Source of the DNA: Nocardia aurantia
GTDB taxonomy: Bacteria > Actinomycetota > Actinomycetes > Mycobacteriales > Mycobacteriaceae
Assembly: GCF_009604425.1 (NCBI RefSeq)
Contig: NZ_WEGI01000005.1
Location: 62,001 to 126,000 of the forward strand
DNA length: 64,000 bases
Direction: 5' to 3'
Positions 50,030 through 59,161 of this stretch are shown here, piece by piece (the stretch's first letter is position 1; each line of letters opens with the position of its first letter). Under the pieces are notes generated by a model. The model made no database searches, had not been told where the DNA came from, and worked only from the letters and a program-made list of their open reading frames with translations. Both the position numbers and the translations under genes were made by a program.

Positions 50030-53000
50030 GTGCGCGCAGACTCCCCGGCGTTGTCCCGGATCCGGCTGATCGCTTTGCTGTCAGGTCTGTTCGGTGTGCT
50101 GCTGGCAGTGGCGGTGCCGCTGTTGCCGGTACGCCAGGACCGAGCCACTCTGGATTGGCCACAGCCTCAGTCACTCGAGGTCCAGGCTCCGCTGGTGGCG
50201 TATGTGCCGCTGGGCGTGGATATTTCGGTGCCCTGCACGGCGATCCGCGATCTGCCCGCCGGAACCGTGATCGCGACCGTACCCGCTCAGGCCGATCAAG
50301 CCGCCGCAAAGGGGCTGGTTGCCAAGGTGATCGGTACGAACTCCGCAACCGGCGGCGAAACCGGAAGCGCCCCGGGCGAATCCAACGGATCGGGGGGCAC
50401 GGCCAACAGATCCGGAACCGCCGGCAACGGACCCGGCACTGCGACCAATTCGGGCAACGGCAATGGGCCCGGCACTGTGAGCGGACCGAATTCCGCGAAC
50501 GAAGCAGGGACGACGGGTGATTCGAGTGCGGCGGGCGGGCCGACGCTGTCGGTGATCGTGCGCGATATCCCACTGTTCCGGGTGCCGGTGGCCGAGATCG
50601 CCGAATGCACCGCGCTCACCGTGCATTCCACCGCTACCGGCACCACCGCCGAACTCGTCGGCGCGCGGCATCGGGACGGCACGCCGTACCGCACCACCGT
50701 CACCAGCGATGCCCGGCCGCAGATCGTCGGTGTCTTCACCGATCTGGACCGGGCGCGGCTGGGCAGTGCGCATCTGCACGCCGATATCGATAGCCGGTTC
50801 TCCTCCTCGCCCAGCGCGATCAAGCTCGTCGCCATCGTGGGCGCCGTACTGCTCACCCTGATCGCGCTGATCGCCCTGCACCTGCTGGACACCACCGACG
50901 GGCGCCGGGATCGGCGGGTATTGCCGTCGCGTTGGTGGCGGTTGACCTGGGCCGACGGGGTCGCGCTCGGCACCCTCGTGCTCTGGTATGTGATCGGCGC
51001 CAACACCTCCGACGACGGATACATCCTGACCATGGCCCGGGTGTCGCGGCACGCGGGCTACATGGCGAACTACTACCGCTGGTTCGGCGTGGCCGAGGCT
51101 CCGTTCGGCTGGCCGTACGAGGTATTGGCGTGGATGGCCCGGCTCACCGACGCGGGTCCGTGGATGCGGCTGCCGGCCCTGCTCGCCGGGGTGTTGTGCT
51201 GGCTGGTGATCAGCCGGGAGGTGTTGCCGCGGCTGGGCTGCCGGGTGCGGCGGATCCGCGACGCCCACGACGCTCGGCAGGAGCAGATCCTCGGTCCCGG
51301 GCAGCGACAGCCGGGTCATCCGGACGCGCTGCGGATCAGCGGGGTGGCGCGCTGGACCGCGGCGCTGGTCTTCCTCGCCGCATGGTTGCCCTACGACAAC
51401 GGCCTGCGCCCGGAGCCGCTGATCGCCCTCGGCGCGCTGCTCACCTGGTGTTCCGTCGAGCGGGCCATCGCCACCCGGCGGCTGCTGCCCGCAGCGCTCG
51501 CGGTGTTGATCGCGGCGTTCTCGCTGGCCGCCGGGCCTACCGGGCTGATCTGTCTCGCGGCGCTGATCGCCGGATCGCGGCCGGTGTTGCAGGTGCTCAT
51601 CGCGCGGGCCCTCGGCGCCACCGGACCGGGTGGCGGCGCGGCACGCGATACCGAAACGGGTGTCGTGTCGCGCACGGCGACATCCGGAGTGGCGGGGTCG
51701 GTCTGGCTGCGGTTCGCGGCGCTGCTGGCGCCGGGACTGGCGGCCGGGACGCTGGTGCTGGTGGTCGTTTTCGCCGATCAGACGCTGGCCTCGGTGCTGG
51801 AGGCGACGCGGGTGCGGAAGCTGGTGGGGCCGGATGTGGCCTGGTTCGACGAGCGCACCCGCTGGGATTCGCTGCTGATGTTGTCGCCGGACGGCGGGCT
51901 GGCCCGCCGGTTCGGAATTCTCGGGATGTTGTTGTGCCTGGGCGTCTGTGTGCTGGTGATGCTGCGGAAGAACGGGCGCATTCCGGGTACCTCGCGCGGG
52001 CCGTCGGCGCGGGTGCTGGGGATCGTGTTCATGTCGCTGCTGCTGATGATGTTCACGCCGACCAAGTGGACGCATCATTTCGGCGTGTACGCGGGGCTGG
52101 CCGGGTCGCTGGCGGCGCTGACCGCGATGGCGGTGGGCAGCAACGGTATTCGGGCGCCCTATCTCCGGTCGCTGTTCGCGGCGGCGGTGTGTTTCCTGCT
52201 GGCGATCACCTTCACCGGGTCCAACGGGTGGTGGTACGTGTCCAGTTACGGCGTGCCGTGGTGGGACAAGCCGCCGATGATCGCGGGTAAGGGCTTCTCG
52301 ACGGCGTTCCTGGGGCTGGCGGTGGTGTGCCTGCTGGTCGCGGCGTGGCGGTACTACCGGCAGCCGTACGTGGCGGCCCGGCCGGTCCGGTGGCGGTTCG
52401 ATAGGTTCGCGGTCGAGCCGTTGACGATCGCGGCCGCGTTCATGGTGCTGTTCGAGGTGGCCTCGTTCGGGAAGGCGGCGGTGACCCAGTATCCGGCGTA
52501 TTCGATCGCGAAATCGAATGTCCGGGCGCTGACCGGCCGGCCGTGCGCGCTGGCGGACGAGGTGCTGGTGGAGACCGATACCGCGGATTCGCTGTTGCAG
52601 CCGTACTCCGGCGCCGCGAAGGACGGGCTGGCCGCGACGCCCGAGGACAACGTCGGCTTCACCCCCGACGGCGTCGCCGACGATCTCACCGCCGATCCCG
52701 ACGAGACCGTGGCCGGCGGCGCGAATTCGATCAACGCCAATTCCAAGAACAAGACCACCCGGACCACCGCGGCCGGCACCGGCGGCGGCACCGCGACCGC
52801 CCCGGGGCTGAACGGCAGCGCCGCGCTGTTGCCGTTCGGGCTGGATCCGGCCCGGACCCCGGTGCTGGGCAACTACACCACCGGCGACAAGCAACCGGCC
52901 AAGCTGACCTCGCAGTGGTATCGCCTCGATCCGGCGGCGCGCCAGGACGCGGATCGGCCGGTGCTGGTGGTGACCGCGGCCGGACGGATCAAGTCGATCA

Positions 53001-53632
53001 ACAAGGACGGGGTGGTCAGTTACGGCCAGGACCTGCGGCTGGACTTCGGTCATCGCAATGCCGACGGTTCGGTCGCGCCGCTGACCTCGGTGCTGCCGCT
53101 GGATATCGGCGGCGCGCCGTCGTGGCGCAATCTGCGGGTGCCGCTGGATCGGGTGCCCGCCAACGCCGACGCCGTGCGCCTGGTCGCGGTCGCCAACGAC
53201 CTGACCGCGCGGCAGTGGCTGGCCGTGACCCCGCCGCGGCTGCCACGGCTGGCGACCCTGGACGCGGTGGTCGGCCGCACCGATCCGGTGCTGGCGGATT
53301 GGCATGTGGGGCTGGCCTTCCCGTGCCAGCGACCGTTCGATCACGCCGACGGCGTGGCCGAGGCCCCGCGCTGGCGCATCCTGCCCGACCGGGTCGGCTC
53401 CGACGCCGCCAACGCCTGGCAGGACGATATCGGCGGCGGTCCGCTGGGCTGGACCGGACTGTTGTCGAAGCCGACGACGCTGTCCACCTACCTGAACCAC
53501 AACTGGGATCGGGACTGGGGCGAGCTGGAGCGTTTCACGCCGTATCGGCCGGATGCCCGGCCCGCCACCATCGACGTCACGGTCCGGGATCGCGGCGGCT
53601 TCGGAAAGGACGCGCCGATCAAGACACGCTGA
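50030..53632 (+). CDS. Emb family arabinosyltransferase (EmbA/EmbC-like)
   Basis: A 1200-residue GT-C enzyme that extends arabinan outside the membrane using decaprenyl-P-arabinose. After the first helix an outer beta-rich domain follows, then the family motif NTSDDGYILTMARVS with the catalytic Asp pair, about thirteen helices, the proline-like motif FTPTKWTHHFGVYAG, and a C-terminal carbohydrate-binding part with LPFGLDPARTPVLGNYTTG. A Gly/Asn/Ser-rich insertion of about 70 residues (near residues 100-175) interrupts the first outer domain. The GTG at 50030 lies 8 bases after TAGCAT and is probably leaderless. The C-terminus (FGKDAPIK) is more like EmbA. Only two emb genes are present, against three in M. 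tuberculosis. Confidence 0.92.
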   Translation: MRADSPALSRIRLIALLSGLFGVLLAVAVPLLPVRQDRATLDWPQPQSLEVQAPLVAYVPLGVDISVPCTAIRDLPAGTVIATVPAQADQAAAKGLVAKVIGTNSATGGETGSAPGESNGSGGTANRSGTAGNGPGTATNSGNGNGPGTVSGPNSANEAGTTGDSSAAGGPTLSVIVRDIPLFRVPVAEIAECTALTVHSTATGTTAELVGARHRDGTPYRTTVTSDARPQIVGVFTDLDRARLGSAHLHADIDSRFSSSPSAIKLVAIVGAVLLTLIALIALHLLDTTDGRRDRRVLPSRWWRLTWADGVALGTLVLWYVIGANTSDDGYILTMARVSRHAGYMANYYRWFGVAEAPFGWPYEVLAWMARLTDAGPWMRLPALLAGVLCWLVISREVLPRLGCRVRRIRDAHDARQEQILGPGQRQPGHPDALRISGVARWTAALVFLAAWLPYDNGLRPEPLIALGALLTWCSVERAIATRRLLPAALAVLIAAFSLAAGPTGLICLAALIAGSRPVLQVLIARALGATGPGGGAARDTETGVVSRTATSGVAGSVWLRFAALLAPGLAAGTLVLVVVFADQTLASVLEATRVRKLVGPDVAWFDERTRWDSLLMLSPDGGLARRFGILGMLLCLGVCVLVMLRKNGRIPGTSRGPSARVLGIVFMSLLLMMFTPTKWTHHFGVYAGLAGSLAALTAMAVGSNGIRAPYLRSLFAAAVCFLLAITFTGSNGWWYVSSYGVPWWDKPPMIAGKGFSTAFLGLAVVCLLVAAWRYYRQPYVAARPVRWRFDRFAVEPLTIAAAFMVLFEVASFGKAAVTQYPAYSIAKSNVRALTGRPCALADEVLVETDTADSLLQPYSGAAKDGLAATPEDNVGFTPDGVADDLTADPDETVAGGANSINANSKNKTTRTTAAGTGGGTATAPGLNGSAALLPFGLDPARTPVLGNYTTGDKQPAKLTSQWYRLDPAARQDADRPVLVVTAAGRIKSINKDGVVSYGQDLRLDFGHRNADGSVAPLTSVLPLDIGGAPSWRNLRVPLDRVPANADAVRLVAVANDLTARQWLAVTPPRLPRLATLDAVVGRTDPVLADWHVGLAFPCQRPFDHADGVAEAPRWRILPDRVGSDAANAWQDDIGGGPLGWTGLLSKPTTLSTYLNHNWDRDWGELERFTPYRPDARPATIDVTVRDRGGFGKDAPIKTR

Positions 53633-53639
53633 CCGCCGG

Positions 53640-53692
53640 ATTCCGGCCCGGTTCGAATTTCCGGCCCGCCGGAGTGCCGGATTTCCGGCCCG
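53640..53692 (+). repeat. Three short direct repeats between the emb genes
   Basis: ATT(T)CCGGCCCG occurs at 53640-53650, 53657-53668 and 53681-53692. They lie between the stop of the first emb gene and the promoter of the second. Confidence 0.7.
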
Positions 53693-53787
53693 TGGTGAGC
53701 GGCGAATGTCGCGTCCGGACGGAATCAGCTGTGTGCTCGTGTGCACTGTGGGCGGATATCGGCTCGATGCGGATACCATTCCCAACC

Positions 53788-56700
53788 GTGTCCGATGTCG
53801 CAACCGCAGTCCTGACGAAGCCGGCACCGCCCCCGCCGGTGCCCAAGCCGAGCGATTACCGTGCCGCGCGGCTGATCGCCGCCATCGCCGGGCTGCTCGG
53901 AGCGCTGTTCGCACTCGCCACCCCGTTCCTGCCGGTGGTGCAGACCACCGCGGAGGTGAACTGGCCGCAGAGCGAGACGATCGGCAACCTCGAGTCCCCG
54001 CTGATGGCACAGGTGCCGGTCGATCTCCGGGCGAGCATCCCGTGCGCCGTGGCGGCGCAGCTGCCACAGGGCGGCCTGTTGCTGAACACCGCCCCGCCGC
54101 AGGGTGATCGGTCCGCGCTGCAGTCGCTGTTCGTGCGCGTCACCGAGAACTCGGTGGACGTGGTGGACCGCAACGCCATCGTCGCCAGCGCCAAGCGGGC
54201 CGACCTCGGGCGCTGCACCTCGATCGACATCAGCTCCGACGTCAACCGGACGAGCGCCGCGTTCACCGGGCTCACCGCCACGGTCGAGCGGCCGGTGGCC
54301 GGTGGTCCCGCGGGCGCCACCGAACTGGTCACGGCGCCGGTCGAGGGCACCCTCAACGGAGATCTGCGGCCGCAGGTGGTCGGCGTGTTCTCCGATCTGA
54401 AGGGCGCGGCGCCCGCCGGGCTGTCCTTCCACATGACCGTCGACTCCCGGTTCACCTCGCACCCCACGCTGACCAAGATCGTCGCGACGATCGCCGCCGT
54501 GCTGTGCACGCTCATCGCGTTGCTGGCGCTGGCCCGGCTCGATCTCGCGGACGGCCGCGGTCATCGGCGCATCCTGCCCGCCCGCTGGCTGCGGCCGACC
54601 TGGGCCGACGGCACGGTGATCGGCACGCTGGGGATCTGGCATTTCATCGGCGCCAACACCTCCGACGACGGCTACATCCTGACCATGGTGCGGGTGGCCC
54701 CGCACGCGGGCTACCTGGCGAACTACTTCCGCTGGTACGGCGTCCCGGAGTCGCCGTTCGGCTGGTACTACTACGTCATCCAGGAGTTCGCGAACATCTC
54801 CACCGCGAGCTGGTGGGTGCGCATTCCGGCGCTGTTGTGCGGCATCCTGTGCTGGCTGGTGATCAGCCGGGAGGTGCTGCCGCGCCTGGGTCGCGGCAGC
54901 CGCGGCGCACTCGGCCGGCACCCGCTGGTCCGGGGCGATTCCGTCGCGCTGTGGACGGCGGGCATGGTGTTCCTGGCGTTCTGGCTGCCGTACGACAACG
55001 GCCTGCGCTCGGAGCCGATCGTCGCGCTCGGCGCGATGCTGACCTGGGTGTCGCTGGAACGGGCCATCGCCACCAGCCGGTTGCTGCCGGCCGCGGTGGC
55101 GGTGTTCTTCGCCGCCTTCACCCTCGCGGCGGCGCCGACCGGCCTGATGTGCGTGGCCGCGCTGCTGGCCGCCATCCGCCCGCTGGTCCGGATCGTGGTG
55201 CGCCGCCGCCGGGAACTCATCGCGCGAGGCGCGGGCCGCCGGCTGGGTGCGACGCTGCCGCAGCTGGCCCCGATCGGCGCGGCCGGCCTGCTGGTGCTGA
55301 CCGTCGTCTACGGCGACCAGACCTTCGCCAACATCCAGGAGGCCGACCGGATCCGGCAGATCACCGGCCCCAACCTGGCGTGGTGGGAGGACTACCTCCG
55401 CTACTACTACCTGTTCGTCCAGACCGTCGACGGCTCGGTGTCGCGCCGCTTCGCGTTCCTGGCGATGATCCTCTGCCTGATCACCACGACGCTGGTGCTG
55501 TTGCGCCGGCGGCAGGTTCCCGGGCTGGCCTCCGGGCCGACCTGGCGGCTGATCGGCATGGTGGCCGGGACGATCTTCTTCATGATGTTCAACCCGACCA
55601 AGTGGACCCACCACTTCGGCGCGTACGCCGGTCTCGCCGGTGCGCTGGCGGCGGCGACCGCGATCGCGGTGTCGCGGACCACGCTGCGGTCGCGCAAGAG
55701 CCGCTCGATCTTCCTGGCGGGCCTGCTGTTCGTGCTGGCGGTGTCGTTCTCCGGCACCAACGGGTACTGGTACGTCTCCAGTTACGGTGTGCCGTGGTTC
55801 GACAAGCCGGTGCAGCTGCACGGGCATCAGTCCAACACCATCATGCTGGTGTTGTTCGGCTTGGCCCTGGCGCTGGTGGGCTGGCAGGCGCTGCGCGAGG
55901 ACTACGTGGCCCCGCCGGGCGACCGGCCGCGGCGCGCGGCCACCGCGCGCCGGCTGGCCGGGGTGCCGCTGACGCTGGTGGCGCTGCTCATGGTGGCGTT
56001 CGAGGTGCTGTCGCTGGCCAAGGGCGCGTACTCGCAGTACCCGTCCTATTCGCTGGCCCGCTCGAATTTCGATGCGCTGGGCGGCAATTCATGCGGACTC
56101 GCCAACGACGTGCTCGTGGAGGGAAATGTCAACGGCGGCAACCTGACTCCGATCATCGATCCGGCGCATCCGCCGAAGAACGGCGACCCGCTGGCCGGCG
56201 AGAACCCGACCGGCTTCGACCCCAACGGGATTCCCGACACGCTGAAGGCCGATTCGGTCGAGGTGAAACCGGGTTCCGGCAACACCACCACCCAGTCCGT
56301 CGGCGTCAACATGGCGGACGGGCAGAACGCCGGCACCGGGGGCGGCCGCATCGCCGACGCCGGGGTGAACGGCAGTACGGTGGCACTGCCGTTCGGTCTC
56401 GATCCGAAGACCACGCCGGTGCAGGGCAGCTACCAGGCCGGTATCCAGGAGCCGGCGCATCTGACCTCCAGCTGGTACGAGTTGCCCGCGCGCTCACCGC
56501 AGTCGCCGCTGGTCGTGCTCTCGGCGGCCGGGCGAATCCTGTCCTACGACACCGCGGGAGCACTCCAGTACGGCCAGGACCTCGTGGTCGAGTACGGCAA
56601 GCGCAACCCCGACGGCACCGTCACCAAGCAGGGCAGCACCATCCCGCGCGATATCGGCCCGGCGCCGTCCTGGCGCAACCTGCGCGTCCCGATGGACGCG

Positions 56701-57183
56701 CTGGCCGGCGACGCCGACGCGATCCGCGTCGTCGCCAACCGGAACGTGCTGATCGGCGACCAGTGGCTGGCCTTCACCGCTCCCCGGGTGCCGGCCCTGC
56801 AGACGCTGGGCGACTACATCGGCACGAAACAGGAGGTGCTGGAGGACTGGGCGGTGGGCTTGCAGTTCCCCTGCCAGCAGCCGTTCCTGCATCGTGACGG
56901 CGTGGCCGATATGCCGAACTTCCGGATCAAGCCGGACCGACCGCTCGCGGTCAGTTCGACCGACACCTGGCAGGCCGAGGAGTTCGGTGGCATCAACGGT
57001 TTCGCCAACATGCTGGCCGGCGCCTCGACGATCCCGACCTATCTGAAGGGCGACTGGGCGCGGGACTGGGGTTCGCTGGAGCGCTTCGACCGCTACTACC
57101 CGAACGCCACCCCGGCGAAGATCGATACCGGGGAGCAGACCCGATCGGGATTCTGGTCACCGGGCCAGATCAGGATGTACTGA
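53788..57183 (+). CDS. embB: Emb family arabinosyltransferase (EmbB-like)
   Basis: A 1131-residue GT-C arabinosyltransferase. The motif NTSDDGYILTMVRVAPHAGY carries the catalytic Asp pair, and FNPTKWTHHFGAYAG and the C-terminal TRSGFWSPGQIRMY match EmbB more than EmbA. The region matching EmbB residue 306, where Met is mutated in ethambutol-resistant M. tuberculosis, reads YYYVIQEFANIS with Phe at about residue 334. The GTG at 53788 lies 8 bases after TACCAT (53774-53779), so it is likely leaderless and has its own promoter. Polar linkers near NTTTQSVGVNMADGQNAG are longer than usual. Confidence 0.92.
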   Translation: MSDVATAVLTKPAPPPPVPKPSDYRAARLIAAIAGLLGALFALATPFLPVVQTTAEVNWPQSETIGNLESPLMAQVPVDLRASIPCAVAAQLPQGGLLLNTAPPQGDRSALQSLFVRVTENSVDVVDRNAIVASAKRADLGRCTSIDISSDVNRTSAAFTGLTATVERPVAGGPAGATELVTAPVEGTLNGDLRPQVVGVFSDLKGAAPAGLSFHMTVDSRFTSHPTLTKIVATIAAVLCTLIALLALARLDLADGRGHRRILPARWLRPTWADGTVIGTLGIWHFIGANTSDDGYILTMVRVAPHAGYLANYFRWYGVPESPFGWYYYVIQEFANISTASWWVRIPALLCGILCWLVISREVLPRLGRGSRGALGRHPLVRGDSVALWTAGMVFLAFWLPYDNGLRSEPIVALGAMLTWVSLERAIATSRLLPAAVAVFFAAFTLAAAPTGLMCVAALLAAIRPLVRIVVRRRRELIARGAGRRLGATLPQLAPIGAAGLLVLTVVYGDQTFANIQEADRIRQITGPNLAWWEDYLRYYYLFVQTVDGSVSRRFAFLAMILCLITTTLVLLRRRQVPGLASGPTWRLIGMVAGTIFFMMFNPTKWTHHFGAYAGLAGALAAATAIAVSRTTLRSRKSRSIFLAGLLFVLAVSFSGTNGYWYVSSYGVPWFDKPVQLHGHQSNTIMLVLFGLALALVGWQALREDYVAPPGDRPRRAATARRLAGVPLTLVALLMVAFEVLSLAKGAYSQYPSYSLARSNFDALGGNSCGLANDVLVEGNVNGGNLTPIIDPAHPPKNGDPLAGENPTGFDPNGIPDTLKADSVEVKPGSGNTTTQSVGVNMADGQNAGTGGGRIADAGVNGSTVALPFGLDPKTTPVQGSYQAGIQEPAHLTSSWYELPARSPQSPLVVLSAAGRILSYDTAGALQYGQDLVVEYGKRNPDGTVTKQGSTIPRDIGPAPSWRNLRVPMDALAGDADAIRVVANRNVLIGDQWLAFTAPRVPALQTLGDYIGTKQEVLEDWAVGLQFPCQQPFLHRDGVADMPNFRIKPDRPLAVSSTDTWQAEEFGGINGFANMLAGASTIPTYLKGDWARDWGSLERFDRYYPNATPAKIDTGEQTRSGFWSPGQIRMY

Positions 57184-57244
57184 GTCTATCGAGCGATCCG
57201 TGGGCGGACACCGCGGCGGATCGGCTCGGCGGAATTCGGAACGG

Positions 57245-57274
57245 GCGGGCGGCGTACCTCGGTACGCCGCCCGC
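57245..57274. terminator. Hairpin between embB and the convergent DUF5988 gene
   Basis: Perfect 14-bp arms (57245-57258 and 57261-57274) with a TC centre, in the 125-base gap between two convergent stops. No T-tract is present. Confidence 0.75.
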
Positions 57275-57308
57275 GACTCGTCTGGGGAACCGGACCGGGC
57301 GAGCGAGC

Positions 57309-57509
57309 TCAGTGTTCGATGTGCTCGAACCATTCGTAGACGGGCAGGCTGCCCTCGGAGGTGTCCCGCCAGCGCGGGGTCACCCTGAACCGCTCGTAAC
57401 CGCCGTCGTGCGCAATACGTAACTCGATACCCGGTGGAGTTATCGGGACGATCCGTTGCGACAGGTCGGACGGTCCGCCTTCTAGTACAGCCTTCGGTGA
57501 GCTACCCAT
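57309..57509 (-). CDS. DUF5988 family small protein
   Basis: A 66-residue protein with the pattern VLEGGPSDLSQRIVPITPPG, then IELRIAHDGGYERFRVTPR and a final EGSLPVYEWFEHIE. This matches the small actinobacterial DUF5988 proteins as I recall them. It is probably a compact beta-rich fold; the function is unknown. It lies downstream of accD4 on a separate frame of the opposite direction to embB, 86 bases from the accD4 stop, and could be the last gene of the pks13-accD4 transcript. Confidence 0.75.
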   Translation of the reverse strand: MGSSPKAVLEGGPSDLSQRIVPITPPGIELRIAHDGGYERFRVTPRWRDTSEGSLPVYEWFEHIEH

Positions 57510-57595
57510 AGCAGAAGGCTCTCACACCGTGGTCCCCGGTCCCGCTGATTCCGGTAAAGACAATGATTGCGGTCGTGTTCCGGCCGGTGGGGCGG

Positions 57596-59140
57596 TCAGA
57601 ACGGGAACAGATGGTGTTTGCGCGGGTTGCGAATCAGCTTCTTGTCCCGCAGAAGGTGCAGGGCCCGGCGAATTTCCAGGCGCGTGGCGGCGGGCTCGAT
57701 GACCGCGTCGACGTAGCCGCGCTCGGCGGCGACCCACGGCGTGGCCATGGTCGCGTTGTAGAAGTCGATCATCTGCTTGCGCAACTGCTCGCGCTGATCC
57801 TCCGGCGCGGCCGCCAGCTGCCGGGCGCCGATCAGGCTGATCGCGCTCTCCGCGCCCATCACCGCGATCCGGGCGGTGGGCCAGGCCAGATTCACGTCGG
57901 CCCCGAGCTGTTTGGAGCCCATCACCGCGTAGCCGCCGCCGTACGACTTGCGGATCACCACCGTCACCTTCGGCACACTGGCCTCCACATACGAGGCGAT
58001 GAACCGACCGCCGCGCTTGATGACGCCGATCCTCTCCTGCTCGACCCCGGGCAGGAAACCCGGTGTGTCGACCACGAACACCAGCGGGATCTCGAACGCG
58101 TCGCAGATCCGCACGAAATGCGCGGCCTTGTCGGCGGTGCGGGCGTCCAGTGCGCCCGCGTACATCATCGGCTGGTTGGCGACCACGCCCACCGCCCGCC
58201 CGTCGACCCGCGCGAAACCGGTGATCAGGTTCCGGCCCGCCGCCGCGCCCACCTCGTGGAAGTCGCCGTCGTCGAAGATCCGCAGCAGGATGTCGTACAT
58301 GTCGTAGGCGGCGTTGTCGGCGTCGGGCACGATCGTGTCGAGTTCCCGGTCGCTGTCGGTGATCTCGGGTTCCAGGCCCGGATTGATCACCGGGCCCTCC
58401 TCCTGGCAGCTGGACGGGAAGTAGCTCAGGTACTGCCGCACCCATTCGAAGGCGGCGGCCTCGTCCTTCGCGACGTGATGGATGTTGCCGTACTGCGCCT
58501 GGCTGTGCGCCCCGCCCAGTTCCTCCAGGCTGACATCCTCGCCGGTGGCCTCGAGGATCACCTTCGGCCCGGTGACGAACAGGTAGGCCGATTCGGTGGC
58601 CACCAGCACGTCGGTGTTGATCGGGGCGTAGACCGCGCCGCCGGCACAACTGCCGAGCATCATCGAGATCTGCGGCACCATGCCGGACAGCGGCTCCTGG
58701 CGACGGCCGAGCTCGGCGTACCAGGCCATGGAGGTCACCGCCTCCTGCACGCGGGCGCCGCCGGAATCGTTGATGCCGACCACCGGGCAGCCGACCTTGG
58801 CCGCGAACTCGTAGATCGCGGCCACCTTCCGGCCGAACATCTCGCCCACCGAACCGCCGTACACGGTCTGGTCGTGGGAGAACACCGCCACCGGCCGGCC
58901 CTCGACCAGGCCGTGCCCGGTGACCACGCCGTCGCCGTAGAGCGCGTCGGGGTCACCGGGGTTGCGTACCAGCGCACCGACTTCCACGAAGCTGCCGGGA
59001 TCGAGCAGCATGCCGATCCGATCCCGGGCCGAGGGGATGCCCTTGCGAGTCCGTTTCGCCACCCCCACTTCGCCTGCCGGTTCCTGCGCGACTTCGAGTT
59101 TCTTGCGCAGTTCGGCGAGTTTCTCGGCGGTGGTGCTCAC
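57596..59140 (-). CDS. accD4: Acyl-CoA carboxylase beta subunit AccD4
   Basis: A 514-residue carboxyltransferase, homologue of Rv3799c, that with an alpha subunit carboxylates the long-chain acyl-CoA used as extender by Pks13 in mycolate synthesis. Motifs include [14 protein letters not shown] and [14 protein letters not shown] for the first half, and [15 protein letters not shown] and [16 protein letters not shown] for the second half. The GTG at 59140 has GAGGGGAG 5 bases upstream. It begins 21 bases after the stop of pks13, so both are in one operon, as in M. tuberculosis. Confidence 0.95.
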   Translation of the reverse strand: MSTTAEKLAELRKKLEVAQEPAGEVGVAKRTRKGIPSARDRIGMLLDPGSFVEVGALVRNPGDPDALYGDGVVTGHGLVEGRPVAVFSHDQTVYGGSVGEMFGRKVAAIYEFAAKVGCPVVGINDSGGARVQEAVTSMAWYAELGRRQEPLSGMVPQISMMLGSCAGGAVYAPINTDVLVATESAYLFVTGPKVILEATGEDVSLEELGGAHSQAQYGNIHHVAKDEAAAFEWVRQYLSYFPSSCQEEGPVINPGLEPEITDSDRELDTIVPDADNAAYDMYDILLRIFDDGDFHEVGAAAGRNLITGFARVDGRAVGVVANQPMMYAGALDARTADKAAHFVRICDAFEIPLVFVVDTPGFLPGVEQERIGVIKRGGRFIASYVEASVPKVTVVIRKSYGGGYAVMGSKQLGADVNLAWPTARIAVMGAESAISLIGARQLAAAPEDQREQLRKQMIDFYNATMATPWVAAERGYVDAVIEPAATRLEIRRALHLLRDKKLIRNPRKHHLFPF

Positions 59141-59161
59141 AGATCTCCCCTCGGATATCGG

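Noticed and set aside
50171..54067. An open frame of 1298 codons on the minus strand opposite the first emb gene
   Set aside because: It is Arg/Pro/His-rich with no domain and opposite a complete Emb protein. It is a shadow frame.
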